Below, in pieces: positions 44,531 through 54,044 of a stretch of 64,000 bases of DNA. Below the pieces are notes generated by a model. The model saw only the letters and a program-made list of their open reading frames with translations. It was not told the origin of the DNA and made no database searches. The stretch is from Defluviitaleaceae bacterium (GTDB lineage Bacteria > Bacillota > Clostridia > Lachnospirales > WQUN01), in the NCBI GenBank assembly GCA_009785615.1, contig WQVX01000001.1, positions 1 to 64,000 of the forward strand, read 5' to 3'. The position numbers and the translations under genes are program-made. The stretch's first letter is position 1, and each line of letters begins with the position of its first letter.

Positions 44531-45562
44531 TTAAAATTTAATTATGCCCTTTTTCAGTATCTTACGATCTAGCAAATCTTTGTATGCTTCTACAGAATCA
44601 TCAAAGTTAAAATAATCAGATATAAAGTCCTTCATAACCAATTGTCCGCTTCGTATCCACTCAAGAATTTGGGCGTGGGCAGCACCTTCCTCTGCCTTTT
44701 CAGGCATCTGCTGGCAAATAAAATTCCAGTTGTAAGAAGCCTTACTAAAATCTATGGTGATCTCTTCTTTTTCCAAAACCCCATAACAAAGTACACTTCC
44801 CCTATCTGCAAGCAGGGACATTGCTTGATTTGCCACTGAAGGAAGCCCAACAGCATCCAGTACATATTGTACTCCATTTGGATAAGAGGTGCGTATAGCC
44901 TCTGCAAGATTCGTATTTTTATTATTAAAAGCTAATTTTGCACCGCTTGCCGAGGCATCTTTCAATTTTTCATCTACGATGTCTACGGCAATGATATCTT
45001 TGCAGCCGTAGAGGTTTAATAATTTAATGAAAGTAAGGCCAACCGGCCCGCATCCAAATACTACTACCGAATCTTTTGGTTTAACGCCAAAATAACGAAT
45101 AGCACTAAGCACTTCGCGGAATGTTACAAGCATTACTGCATCTACCGGGTCTAAATCATCAGAAAGTACTGTTTGAGCATAAGCAACAGAAGGAGCAGTG
45201 CCTTCTTTATAAGCTTCGATATCTTGTACAATTGCATATTCGCTAAGGGCACCCCAAGCAGAACCCAAGTCACCAAAAAGTGCCGGATTAGAATCAACAA
45301 AGGTTAAAAGTACTTTGTCTCCCACTTTTAAGCCTTTAACTTCTGAACCTATTTCTACCACTTCACCTACACCTTCGTGCCCTAGCATGATAGGATAAGA
45401 AGATTCCGGCACGCCTTTAAAAGAACGGTGAATTAGTTTTACATCTGTTCCGCACATGCCGCAGGCAATAGTTTTTACTAATGCCTCTTTAGCACTATAT
45501 TCCGGCTTTGGAATTTCTTTAATTTCTAAAGAACCATCTTTGTTTACAACAAGCGTTTTCAT
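44531..45562 (-). CDS. zinc-dependent alcohol/polyol dehydrogenase (MDR family)
   Basis: The 343-residue enzyme has the catalytic-zinc Cys in GMCGTDVKLIH, the GHEGVGEV motif and the Rossmann loop VVFGCGPVGLTFIKLL. The cluster of four cysteines for the structural zinc is missing, as in several sorbitol- and threonine-dehydrogenase-like enzymes. ATG 45562 is preferred because GGAGAG lies 6 bases upstream; the first ATG (45568) abuts that site. It probably acts on a polyol or sugar from the operon's substrate. Confidence 0.87.
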   Translation of the reverse strand: MKTLVVNKDGSLEIKEIPKPEYSAKEALVKTIACGMCGTDVKLIHRSFKGVPESSYPIMLGHEGVGEVVEIGSEVKGLKVGDKVLLTFVDSNPALFGDLGSAWGALSEYAIVQDIEAYKEGTAPSVAYAQTVLSDDLDPVDAVMLVTFREVLSAIRYFGVKPKDSVVVFGCGPVGLTFIKLLNLYGCKDIIAVDIVDEKLKDASASGAKLAFNNKNTNLAEAIRTSYPNGVQYVLDAVGLPSVANQAMSLLADRGSVLCYGVLEKEEITIDFSKASYNWNFICQQMPEKAEEGAAHAQILEWIRSGQLVMKDFISDYFNFDDSVEAYKDLLDRKILKKGIIKF

Positions 45563-45647
45563 GGGCATCTCTCCGTTTCAACAGTAATAGTGTATTTACA
45601 ATATTACATATCCTTTTACTAGTGTCAAGTTGTGTTTTTTCTGTTTT

Positions 45648-46283
45648 CTAAACAAGTGCAATCAATTCCGTAAAACACTCCATTTTATATGTTGCGATAT
45701 CTTGCTTTGCAGCATCACCCACTGCCACAGAGTCCATTTTAGCAGCTTTTGCCGCCTGTACTCCAACAATGGCATCTTCTATAACCAAGCAGTCTGTTGG
45801 GTCGATATTTAGCATTTGAGCACATTTTACAAAAACCTCCGGGTTCGGCTTAGAATGGGCTAATCCAATTCCATCCGAAATTGCATCAAAGAATTCTTGC
45901 AGCCCTATCTTGCTTAATATTAGCTTTGCATTTTTGCTGGACGAACCAATGCCAAGCAAAATCCCGGAATTTTTAAGGGAAGTTAAAGTGTCCATAACTT
46001 CTTTACTTACATCTGCCGGAGACATATCCTTCAGCAAATTTTTATAAATTTCGTTTTTTTCATCAGCAATGCTTAGTTTTTCTTCATGAGAAAGTATTTT
46101 TTCACATCTTTCAAGAACAATTTCAAGGCTTTCCATTCGGCTTACGCCACGTAGCCTGTTGTTAATTTCTTCGTCAAAATATATGCCAAGCCTGTCTGCA
46201 ACCTGTTTCCATGCTAGGTAATGATATTTATCTGTATGGCATATTACGCCGTCCAGATCAAAAATTATTGCTTTATATTTCAA
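45648..46283 (-). CDS. pgmB: beta-phosphoglucomutase (HAD superfamily)
   Basis: The 211-residue enzyme turns beta-glucose 1-phosphate into glucose 6-phosphate. The DxD motif is FDLDGVICHTDKYHYLAW, with the cap residues LRGVSRMESLE, motif II GIGSSSKNAK, and KPNPEVF plus VIEDAIVGVQAA for metal binding. It directly follows the GH65 gene, whose inverting phosphorolysis yields beta-glucose 1-phosphate, so the two steps are linked. Confidence 0.93.
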   Translation of the reverse strand: MKYKAIIFDLDGVICHTDKYHYLAWKQVADRLGIYFDEEINNRLRGVSRMESLEIVLERCEKILSHEEKLSIADEKNEIYKNLLKDMSPADVSKEVMDTLTSLKNSGILLGIGSSSKNAKLILSKIGLQEFFDAISDGIGLAHSKPNPEVFVKCAQMLNIDPTDCLVIEDAIVGVQAAKAAKMDSVAVGDAAKQDIATYKMECFTELIALV

Positions 46284-46306
46284 AAAAACTTCACCCCTCG
46301 ACAGAT

Positions 46307-48601
46307 CTATTTTATTGCTACAACCACTTTGATGCCATTTTTAATGCAGTACTCTTCTGAATAATGCATGAAGGTTAATTCTGTTCCTTCTGTAAGGACG
46401 TAAGTAGTCTCAAACTCTGAAACTGTTACTTCCAAAGAGCATTTTCCAATACACAATGAGAATTTGTAACTTTTCCAGCCATCAGGTAAGTATGGGGCAA
46501 ATGTAGCTTTTTTATTATAAAATTTAAAACCTGCAAAGCCATAGATTATACATAACCATGTCCCGGCCATATTTGCCATATGAAGTCCATCTTGGGTATT
46601 TTTATGAGTGTTTTCAATATCCATAAAAGCTGTTCCCATAAAAAATTTCATGGCTTCTGCGTGCTTGCCAATACGAGCAGCTACCATGCTAAACACGCAT
46701 TCAGATAGAGATGAATCGTGACCGGTGACAGCTTCATAGTAGTCGTAATCCTTTGCAATTTGGGCATCAGTAAAGCGTTGAGGGAAAAGAAGCTCAGCCA
46801 GTATTAAGTCAGCTTGCTTACATACCTGCGCACGATATATCTGCAAAGGATGAAAGTCTTGCATCAAGTGCTTATCTTTATGTGCTTCAAAATCCCAGGG
46901 CTTCTTGTCAAGAAAGGAATCATCTTGCATATAAATGCCCAACTCTTCATCGTATGGTAGGAATATGTTTTCTGCTGCATTTCGCCAAAGTTTTACTTCA
47001 TTGATCGTGAGGTTCAACTGTGAAGAAAGTTCTGCCAACTTTTCAGGATATTCTTGCTCCAGTTTGTGATAGACGTCTGCCGCTGTTAACATATTTTCCG
47101 CAGCAGATATATTTGTATAGCAGTTGTTATTTACAATTGTAGTGTATTCGTCAGGCCCGGTAACGCAGTCGATACAAAACTTGCCGCCTTTTCTCTTGTT
47201 AAAGTGCCCAAGAGATAGCCACATACGAGCAGTTTCAAATAACATCTCTGCACCATAATTTACAATAAAATCGTCATCGCCGCTGGACTCCCAGTAAAGC
47301 TTTGTTGCATATGCAACCCCACCTGTTATGTGATATTGAGCAGTACCGGCCGGATAGTAAGGTGATGATTCTGCTCCGCTAATAGTCCGCCAAGGATACA
47401 TGGCACCCTCAAGAGCGTGACCTACTGCCAGTTCTCTAGCCTTGTTAAGAATGGAGTAGCGATACATAAGCAATGACCGCGCAATTTCAGGGCAGGTAAA
47501 AGCAAAAACAGGCAACATGTAAGTTTCTGTTTCCCAAAAATAGTGTCCCTGATAGCCCTCACCGCTTAAACCTTTTGCACCAATGCTCGAATGGCCATCA
47601 TGCCCTGCTGCTTGTAGTAAGCTGAAAATTCCAAAACGTACACTACGTTGCAAAGCATCGTTGCCGTCTATTGTAATGTCAGCATTTTTCCAAAAGCTTG
47701 CAAGGTAATTGCGTTGTGCGTCTATAAAATAATCAAAGCCTTGTTTTGCAGCTTTTTCTACAAGTTCAGTTGTAAAATTATGCAAATTTTCTTTTTCATG
47801 ATTCCTGTCGCAGGCATAGGCTATAAATTTAGAAATTTGAAGAGTTTCCCCTTGCTGAAGATAAAATTCTTTAGTGATCATATACGATTTTTCTGTATGG
47901 CTGTAGCTTGTTTTGCTTTCATTATCAATCAGTACTTTTACAGCACAAGAAAGAGAAAGCCCTGATTCCTTGGTTGTCTGTACTATCACTGCACCGTTTT
48001 CCAATGCGGTAAGCGATGTTACTTCTAATGGCTGACCACTTAAATTAGTGCCAACGCGAGTATCATCATCACGGGTCATATTTCGTACATCACCGTCAAC
48101 ACCTGTTGTTATTTCTATGCGTCCGCTAAAATTTTGAGGCGTAACTTCGTAAGATATAGCAAGGATATGATTGTCTGTAAGGCTTACCAGTCGCTTAGAG
48201 CTTATTACCACTTCACGACCATTTGACGAACGCCAATGTGTGCGCCGCGTAACTATGCCTTCTTTTAGATCCAGCTCCCGCTTATGATCCAACACCACAC
48301 CTTGAGTCATGTTGAAAGGTTCGCCTTCTACTGTCAAAGTAATGGATTTTGCAGCAGTAACATTAAGCATAGTCTCAGATTGAGGTGCAAAACCTGCCTT
48401 GCGTTCTTCATAGTAGATTGGTGCAATTTCATAAAAACCATTGATATAATTACCTTCAAGGGTGGCATCTTGAGGCAATCCATTTTCTTCAAGATTGCCC
48501 CTTATGCCAATATAACCATTACCTTGTGAAAATATAGTTTCTTGAAGTTTATTTGTGCTTATATCAAAGCTTGTTTCGCTTATCTTCCATGTTGATTTCA
48601 T
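46307..48601 (-). CDS. glycoside hydrolase family 65 disaccharide phosphorylase
   Basis: The 764-residue enzyme has the GH65 order: N-terminal beta-sandwich (1-270), (alpha/alpha)6 barrel and C-terminal jelly roll. WETETYMLPVF (356-366) and the probable general acid E485 in GPDEYTTIVNNN are visible. GH65 enzymes phosphorolyse maltose, trehalose, kojibiose, nigerose, glucosyl-rhamnose or glucosyl-glycerol with inversion. The acceptor cannot be read from sequence; linked dehydrogenases hint at a polyol or unusual sugar. It follows two permease genes. Confidence 0.92.
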   Translation of the reverse strand: MKSTWKISETSFDISTNKLQETIFSQGNGYIGIRGNLEENGLPQDATLEGNYINGFYEIAPIYYEERKAGFAPQSETMLNVTAAKSITLTVEGEPFNMTQGVVLDHKRELDLKEGIVTRRTHWRSSNGREVVISSKRLVSLTDNHILAISYEVTPQNFSGRIEITTGVDGDVRNMTRDDDTRVGTNLSGQPLEVTSLTALENGAVIVQTTKESGLSLSCAVKVLIDNESKTSYSHTEKSYMITKEFYLQQGETLQISKFIAYACDRNHEKENLHNFTTELVEKAAKQGFDYFIDAQRNYLASFWKNADITIDGNDALQRSVRFGIFSLLQAAGHDGHSSIGAKGLSGEGYQGHYFWETETYMLPVFAFTCPEIARSLLMYRYSILNKARELAVGHALEGAMYPWRTISGAESSPYYPAGTAQYHITGGVAYATKLYWESSGDDDFIVNYGAEMLFETARMWLSLGHFNKRKGGKFCIDCVTGPDEYTTIVNNNCYTNISAAENMLTAADVYHKLEQEYPEKLAELSSQLNLTINEVKLWRNAAENIFLPYDEELGIYMQDDSFLDKKPWDFEAHKDKHLMQDFHPLQIYRAQVCKQADLILAELLFPQRFTDAQIAKDYDYYEAVTGHDSSLSECVFSMVAARIGKHAEAMKFFMGTAFMDIENTHKNTQDGLHMANMAGTWLCIIYGFAGFKFYNKKATFAPYLPDGWKSYKFSLCIGKCSLEVTVSEFETTYVLTEGTELTFMHYSEEYCIKNGIKVVVAIK

Positions 48602-48616
48602 CTACTTACATTCTCC

Positions 48617-49489
48617 TTATCCCTTAACTGAACCCTCAACCATTCCCTTAATAATATGCTTCTGTAAGAAGAGGAAAACAATAATAACAGGAAGCATTGC
48701 CATTAAGGTAGCAGTTAAAATCAAATCCCATCGCCTAACAAAAGACCCTACAAAATGAGCTACTGCCAAAGGCAAAGTTTGCACCTGATTCCCGGAACCT
48801 AATACCATAAAAGGAAGCAGATAATCGTTCCAAATCCATATGCCGTTCAGAATCATTACTGTTACAGTAATAGGCTTTAAGATCGGAAAAATAATTCTGA
48901 AAAATGTAACAGCCTTAGAGCATCCATCCATAGTTGAAGCTTCTTCCAATTCCAACGGAATTGATTTAATAAAACCATGAAACAAAAATATTGAAAGAGA
49001 AGTACCAAAGCCCATGTATGCTAAAATAATTCCGGGGTAATTTTGAAGCAATCTAAATGGAGTGTTGATAAGCCCTGTTACTACTTCAACCCTATGAAAC
49101 CAAGAAATAAGCGGGAACATAACTACTTGGAACGGGATAACCATAGCCGCAACAAAAACCATAAAAATTACAGAAGAAAGTGCTGTTTTTGTACGCACAA
49201 GCACCCATGCCGCCATAGAAGATATCAAAACTATAAGTCCTACAGAAATAGTTGTGATAATTACAGATGAAGTAAAAGATGATACATAACGGACTACATG
49301 ACTGTCTAATATAGCTTGCACATTTGCAAAAAGCTGGGCAGGATTTTCAGGAAAAGTTAATGGATCTCTAATGATATCCAAAGTGGGCTTTGCCGAGTTA
49401 ATTGCTACAATGTAAAATGGAATGATATATATCAAAAAAATTGTAAAGGTTAAAATTTCTAAGCCAATGAGCTTGCGTTTTGTATTCAC
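48617..49489 (-). CDS. carbohydrate ABC transporter permease, MalG-type
   Basis: The 290-residue protein has six membrane segments and the cytoplasmic EAA loop ELEEASTMDGCSKAVTFFRIIFPILKP, which contacts the ATPase. It overlaps the MalF-type gene by four bases. The ATPase is not encoded here, as is usual for Firmicutes sugar importers that share MsmK. Confidence 0.92.
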   Translation of the reverse strand: MNTKRKLIGLEILTFTIFLIYIIPFYIVAINSAKPTLDIIRDPLTFPENPAQLFANVQAILDSHVVRYVSSFTSSVIITTISVGLIVLISSMAAWVLVRTKTALSSVIFMVFVAAMVIPFQVVMFPLISWFHRVEVVTGLINTPFRLLQNYPGIILAYMGFGTSLSIFLFHGFIKSIPLELEEASTMDGCSKAVTFFRIIFPILKPITVTVMILNGIWIWNDYLLPFMVLGSGNQVQTLPLAVAHFVGSFVRRWDLILTATLMAMLPVIIVFLFLQKHIIKGMVEGSVKG

Positions 49490-50400
49490 ATTTCCAACTC
49501 CTTCCGCTTATTGTAGTAAACTTGAATCAAGGATGCCACAGTCAACAGTAAGAAGAAAATAACGGATTTTGCCTGCCCTTGAGCTAATTCTCTAAATGAG
49601 AAAGCCGTATTAAAGATGTTAAGAGCCAAAAATTCTGTAGTCAAAAGTGCCCGCCCCATAAACATACCTGACGGGCCTCCTGCCGTTAGTGCAAAGTTAA
49701 CATCAAACTGTTGGAAGGATCTTACTAAAGTCAAAAACATAGATACCGTAAATGCAGGTGCAATCAAAGGCAATAAAATGTGCCATAATCTTTGTACATA
49801 AGTGGCACCATCAATATGAGATGCTTCCAAAAGCTCTACAGGGGCACTTTGTATTGCTGCTACATAAATCATCATTATATAACCTGCCATTTGCCAAGTA
49901 GTAACTACAACAATGGCAAGAAGCGCAAGGTTCCTATTAGATAAAAATGTGACTTCAAGAAATGCCAGCCCGGAGGCACTGCCAAAAGCTGTTATAGCAT
50001 TATTAAAAATAAACTGCCAAATATAACCTAAAATAATGCCACCAATAAGATTTGGTAAGAAAAATGCTGCACGATATAAACCTACCAGTTTAAGCTTGTT
50101 TGTCACCAACAATGCTAAACCAAAAGCTACCAGGTTAATAAAAAAGATATTTAAAATTGCATAAGATAAAGTTGCTAAAAAAGAATGTAAAAAGGTGATA
50201 TCTTGAAATATTATTCTATAATTATCCAGACCAACCCAGTTTACTTGCGTACCCGTCATGGCAGTCCAATCCGTAAAGGAATAATAAATGCCCAACAAAA
50301 ACGGGATGACGATTACAAAAGAAAAGGCAAAAAGAGCCGGTAACAAAAACAAAATAAACGTGGTATTGTGTTTGCCATGTTTAGTACTCATCTCGAACAT
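49486..50400 (-). CDS. carbohydrate ABC transporter permease, MalF-type
   Basis: The 304-residue permease has six membrane segments and the EAA loop ELLEASHIDGATYVQRLWHILLPLI. With the MalG-type partner it forms the channel for the disaccharide delivered by the lipoprotein encoded upstream. A terminator hairpin lies between this gene and the lipoprotein gene. Confidence 0.92.
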   Translation of the reverse strand: MFEMSTKHGKHNTTFILFLLPALFAFSFVIVIPFLLGIYYSFTDWTAMTGTQVNWVGLDNYRIIFQDITFLHSFLATLSYAILNIFFINLVAFGLALLVTNKLKLVGLYRAAFFLPNLIGGIILGYIWQFIFNNAITAFGSASGLAFLEVTFLSNRNLALLAIVVVTTWQMAGYIMMIYVAAIQSAPVELLEASHIDGATYVQRLWHILLPLIAPAFTVSMFLTLVRSFQQFDVNFALTAGGPSGMFMGRALLTTEFLALNIFNTAFSFRELAQGQAKSVIFFLLLTVASLIQVYYNKRKELEM

Positions 50401-50461
50401 CCCCTCTGATTTTGTGCCGCTTAATATGGTCAGCCCACTTGTAGCGGTACAAATCTTGATG

Positions 50462-50510
50462 AAAAAAGGGGCAAGTGGAATAATAGACCTGTCTATTAAC
50501 CACTTGCCCT
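50462..50510 (-). terminator. intra-operon terminator after the sugar-binding protein gene
   Basis: On the minus strand GGGCAAGTGG..TAATAGAC pairs with GTCTATTA..CCACTTGCCC, followed by TTTTTT. Such partial terminators let the binding protein be made in excess over the permeases. Confidence 0.85.
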
Positions 50511-50529
50511 ATTACATTGCATTAAAAAA

Positions 50530-51870
50530 TTAGTTAGGGCCAATACTTGCAACGGCTTCTGTAAATAGTTGTACAAAACCATCAACATCAATTTCTCCGG
50601 AGGCCAATAACTCAAAGATAGGGCCAAGAACATTCATGCCAAAACCTGCCGGCATTGTGTTTTGATGCCAAGCATATACTTGCCCACGGCCAGACCATAC
50701 ATTAACTGCTCTGGATAGAGGGCCGTCAGGAGCAATGGCTACAGAATGGAAAGCGGGAACCGCTCCTGCATGTACTACCATATACTCATGGCCTTCTGGT
50801 GAAGTTGCCATGAAGTTTAAAAAGTCCAAAGCTGCATCAATATTCGCAGAGCGTGCATTAACAAGGTACCAAGAAGGCGCGCCTACAAAGATGCCCGGTG
50901 TATTTTCCGGCAAAAATGCATGAGGTACATATCCCATTTCAAAATCAACGCCAAGTTCTGCAAATACAGGATCTACCCAGTTGCCTTGATGGATAAAAGC
51001 AGTGCGGCCAAGACCAAAATCAGCTAATTGCTGGTCAAATCCGCCTGTAAGCATTGTGGAGCGGATAGAGTGGCTAAAGATCAAATCCATATACTCTGCA
51101 AAATGGCGCAAACGAGTTTCGTCTACTTGTCCATCCAACATCATATCAATAATGGTTGTATCTTCATAATCCAACCCTAAAGCCAAATATGCATTAACCG
51201 CATGAAGTCCTGTTACCCAAGTCATTCCGGGGCCTGCTGCCATAGAAACAACAGCATCAAGACCAAGTTCGTCCAATTGAGAGTTAACCAATTCAAAAGC
51301 TGCACGCATACCCTCAATACCGGTCATTGTGGAAGTGTCTACACCGGCTTGGCGCAAAATATCTGCATTGTATCCAAGTCCCCAGCCTTCAACAGCTACC
51401 GGAAAACCTACTACTCGACCTTGACCGTCAAAGAAAGACATATCTGTGTCAGATACCCAAGGCTGACCGGTTAAATCTGTAAGCCTGCCGGAATCTCTAG
51501 CCGCTGTATAGTCGGCATAACCTTCAAAAACAAAAATTTCCGGCTCATCGCCACCACTTAACATTGCAGCTAAAGCAGGAGCATAAGGAGTCTCGCCACC
51601 GAAGCTTTGAATGTTTACCCTTACGCCAAACATGTTTTCATACAATGCCGCAAAATTTCTAAGCGCGCCATCAATTTCTACTTTGTTATTTACCAAAGTG
51701 ATTTCTACCGGGCCGCCTGCCGGTGGTTGAGCGGGGGGAGCTGTTTCATTGCCGGTTGCAGGAGCTGTTCCGGCACCGGGTGCTGCTCCACCGCCTGCCG
51801 GTGCTTGACCGCAAGCAGCTAAAACCATCGCAAAAACTAATACAATTGAAATAATCAATTTTTTACGCAT
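50530..51870 (-). CDS. sugar-binding lipoprotein of the ABC importer
   Basis: The 446-residue extracellular solute-binding protein (family 1 type) starts with a lipoprotein signal, lipobox LAAC with C20, then an Ala/Gly/Pro-rich linker (22-53) and the bilobed binding domain (about 55-446). It should bind the glucosyl disaccharide used by the GH65 enzyme. Strong GGAGG site; first gene after a consensus promoter with a LacI operator. Confidence 0.92.
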   Translation of the reverse strand: MRKKLIISIVLVFAMVLAACGQAPAGGGAAPGAGTAPATGNETAPPAQPPAGGPVEITLVNNKVEIDGALRNFAALYENMFGVRVNIQSFGGETPYAPALAAMLSGGDEPEIFVFEGYADYTAARDSGRLTDLTGQPWVSDTDMSFFDGQGRVVGFPVAVEGWGLGYNADILRQAGVDTSTMTGIEGMRAAFELVNSQLDELGLDAVVSMAAGPGMTWVTGLHAVNAYLALGLDYEDTTIIDMMLDGQVDETRLRHFAEYMDLIFSHSIRSTMLTGGFDQQLADFGLGRTAFIHQGNWVDPVFAELGVDFEMGYVPHAFLPENTPGIFVGAPSWYLVNARSANIDAALDFLNFMATSPEGHEYMVVHAGAVPAFHSVAIAPDGPLSRAVNVWSGRGQVYAWHQNTMPAGFGMNVLGPIFELLASGEIDVDGFVQLFTEAVASIGPN

Positions 51871-51933
51871 AAATTACCTCCTTAGAATACTAATACTAAT
51901 CTGTGATTAGTGTAAATTTAGTTGACAATGACA

Positions 51934-51972
51934 AGTATAAATCTTGCTTCATTCGATGTCAAACGTATTACA
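51934..51972 (-). promoter_or_regulatory. promoter and probable LacI operator of the ABC/GH65 operon
   Basis: TTGACA (51962-51957), 17 bases, TATACT (51939-51934). The -35 box lies in a 17-base element ATGTCAAACGTATTACA (51956-51972, plus strand), an imperfect dyad of LacI type. 13 of 17 bases match an element in the divergent kinase promoter. Confidence 0.75.
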
Positions 51973-52015
51973 CGCCAATTTCATATACATATTTTTGTGA
52001 AAATTGCACAAAAAA

Positions 52016-52999
52016 TTACAAACTACTGCCTCGCTCTATCAATTGAACAGGAAAAATCACTTTTGAAGGAACCGTTCCGCCTTCTATTAGCTGAATGATA
52101 TTTTCTACAGCACATTTGCACATTTCCATAATCGGTTGGCGGATAGTTGTAAGTGGTGGGGAGCACAAAGCAGATAGCCCTGCATCATCATATCCAACAA
52201 CCTTAATTTGCCTCGGAACATCTATACGTTCTTTATAGCAATATTGAAGTATTTGAGCCGCAATAACATCGTTAGATGCAAATATACCATCTGCCTCAGA
52301 ATATTCTTGAAAGAGATTTTCAATAACTTCACTATAGCTAAGGTTAATAAAGTCCCTTTCACTTGTATGGATTACCACAGTCTCTTTGATATTGTTTTTA
52401 TGCAATGTTTCAGAAAAACCTGCAAGCCTTTTATTAGCTTCCACATCTAAATCCGGGCTGCCCCCAATATATACTAAGTTTCTACATCCGGCCTTTAAGA
52501 GATGATCCGCTGCCAATGATCCGCCTGCATAATTGTCTGATGATATGGAGGGAATATCATCAGAAAGCGTACGCTCAATTGTAACTATAGGTGCCTTAAA
52601 ATTAATCAGCTTATCAATATCCCGGGTTCGGCTTGTTACAATAACTCCATCTACTCTACTGGCTCTTAGCATAGTAAAGTATTCGGATTCCTTTTCTTTG
52701 TTTAAATCTGAAATACATAATAGTAGCTTGTATTGATGAGCAGAAATATATTCTTCTATATATTGGATTACAGCGGCAAAAAAAAAGTTTACTGCCGAAG
52801 GTACAATTAAACCTATCACATTGCTTTTTTTTGTCAGGAGTGACCGCGCTACTTCATTGGGAATGTAATCCAATGTTTCCATTGCCTTGTATATTTTTTG
52901 TTTTGTAGGATCACTAACATTTACTTTATTATTTAACATTCTGGAGACAGTAGTTACTGTAACACCAGCCATATCTGCAACATCTTTAAGGGTTGCCAT
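52016..52999 (-). CDS. LacI-family transcriptional repressor
   Basis: The 327-residue protein has the LacI helix-turn-helix with hinge (TLKDVADMAGVTVTTVSRML, residues 3-22, and SDPTKQKIYKAMETLDYIPNEVARSL) and a periplasmic-binding-type effector domain (about 60-325). It sits between the ABC/GH65 operon and the kinase/GH13 genes and likely represses both, released by a disaccharide or sugar phosphate. AGGTGAT precedes the ATG. Confidence 0.93.
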   Translation of the reverse strand: MATLKDVADMAGVTVTTVSRMLNNKVNVSDPTKQKIYKAMETLDYIPNEVARSLLTKKSNVIGLIVPSAVNFFFAAVIQYIEEYISAHQYKLLLCISDLNKEKESEYFTMLRASRVDGVIVTSRTRDIDKLINFKAPIVTIERTLSDDIPSISSDNYAGGSLAADHLLKAGCRNLVYIGGSPDLDVEANKRLAGFSETLHKNNIKETVVIHTSERDFINLSYSEVIENLFQEYSEADGIFASNDVIAAQILQYCYKERIDVPRQIKVVGYDDAGLSALCSPPLTTIRQPIMEMCKCAVENIIQLIEGGTVPSKVIFPVQLIERGSSL

Positions 53000-53075
53000 G
53001 CTATCACCTCGCTATTTTGCTGTACTCTACACCATTAAGAATAATGTAAAAAATTTGAATCAGCAAGCAAAGAAA

Positions 53076-53116
53076 ATGTCAAACCATTGACATAAAAAAA
53101 AATGTGGTGATATACT
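53076..53116 (+). promoter_or_regulatory. promoter and probable LacI operator of the kinase/GH13 operon
   Basis: TTGACA (53087-53092), 18 bases, TATACT (53111-53116). The -35 box is part of ATGTCAA-ACCA-TTGACAT (53076-53093), a perfect 7-bp inverted repeat that resembles the element at 51956-51972. Confidence 0.78.
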
Positions 53117-53159
53117 CTGAACAGTTCCTTAGAAAAATTCCTGAATGAGGCTGATATAA

Positions 53160-53960
53160 ATGAAAACAATCTCGCAAAAAGCAAACTGTATTTTAACCGC
53201 CCTGCAACAAGAAAACTTACATCAACGTTCAGTAGTTTCCATCTATGGTGGATCCGGGTCAGGCAAAACGGAAACTGCTTCTTTGGTCGCATATGAATTA
53301 AACCAGCAAGGTAAAAACACCTATGTCCTGTCAGGTGACAACTATCCTCACCGTATCCCTAAATATAATGATGCCGAACGCCTGCGTATCTTTTATACAG
53401 AAGGAATTAAAGCACTATTGTCTCAAGGGTTATATACCGGGAAATTACAAAAAAATTTAAAAGCATTATGCAAAGATGGAGCAGATGCCGATCCTAATCA
53501 AATAAAATTACACCCCTGGTTAGCTGTATACCAAGAAGGCGGTGATTCCGGCTTACGTAATTATTTGGGAACCCCATTGGAATTGGATTTTGAAGAATTA
53601 TCCAAAAAAATTCTTAGCTTTAAAAACGGTGATGATATCCTCTTTTTAAAGCGAATGGGGCGAGAAGAATGGGAAATTTGGTACGAACCCATAGATTTCA
53701 GCAATGTTCAAATACTTATCATAGAGTGGACTCATGGCAACAGTAGTTATCTTAAAGATCTAATTGACATTCCCATATTTTTGCATAGTACACCACAGGA
53801 AACTTTAGAAAACCGAATAGCCCGCGGTAGAGATGAGAAAATTAACAGCCCATTTGTTAACCGCGTTTTGAATATTGAGGATGAACTTTTACGATCACAA
53901 GAAAATAGAGCAAAGCTGATAGTTTCAAGTCAAAATAAATTGATTCGGCAAAGCCAATAA
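53160..53960 (+). CDS. P-loop kinase of unknown substrate (adenylylsulfate-kinase/uridine-kinase-like)
   Basis: The 266-residue protein has a Walker A motif GGSGSGKTETA (residues 30-40, K36), an Asp-bearing LSGDNYPHRIP (about 58-68), a Walker-B-like IIEWTHGNS and a lid with RGRDEK. This is the nucleoside/adenylylsulfate-kinase type of fold. No sulfate gene is near; it lies between a LacI gene and a sucrose-phosphorylase-like gene under a LacI-type operator, so a sugar or sugar-acid is a likelier substrate. AGG 9 bases before ATG 53160. Confidence 0.75.
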   Translation: MKTISQKANCILTALQQENLHQRSVVSIYGGSGSGKTETASLVAYELNQQGKNTYVLSGDNYPHRIPKYNDAERLRIFYTEGIKALLSQGLYTGKLQKNLKALCKDGADADPNQIKLHPWLAVYQEGGDSGLRNYLGTPLELDFEELSKKILSFKNGDDILFLKRMGREEWEIWYEPIDFSNVQILIIEWTHGNSSYLKDLIDIPIFLHSTPQETLENRIARGRDEKINSPFVNRVLNIEDELLRSQENRAKLIVSSQNKLIRQSQ

Positions 53961-53998
53961 TGTTATTATTCAGCTAAATTCTGAAATTTATTTGTATC

Positions 53999-54025
53999 CA
54001 ACCGATCTCATTTTGTCACCGGTTG
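53999..54025 (+). repeat. 27-bp repeat, copy 1 (inverted copy at 56300-56326)
   Basis: The 27 bases CAACCGATCTCATTTTGTCA plus CCGGTTG are the exact reverse complement of 56300-56326. Each copy can form a small hairpin through CAACCG/CGGTTG. It lies in the gap before the GH13 gene. Confidence 0.92.
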
Positions 54026-54044
54026 AAATTATGGAGGGCTTATC

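Noticed and set aside
53160-53960. Genuine adenylylsulfate kinase of sulfate assimilation
   Set aside because: No sulfate genes nearby and the gene is in a LacI-controlled sugar operon.
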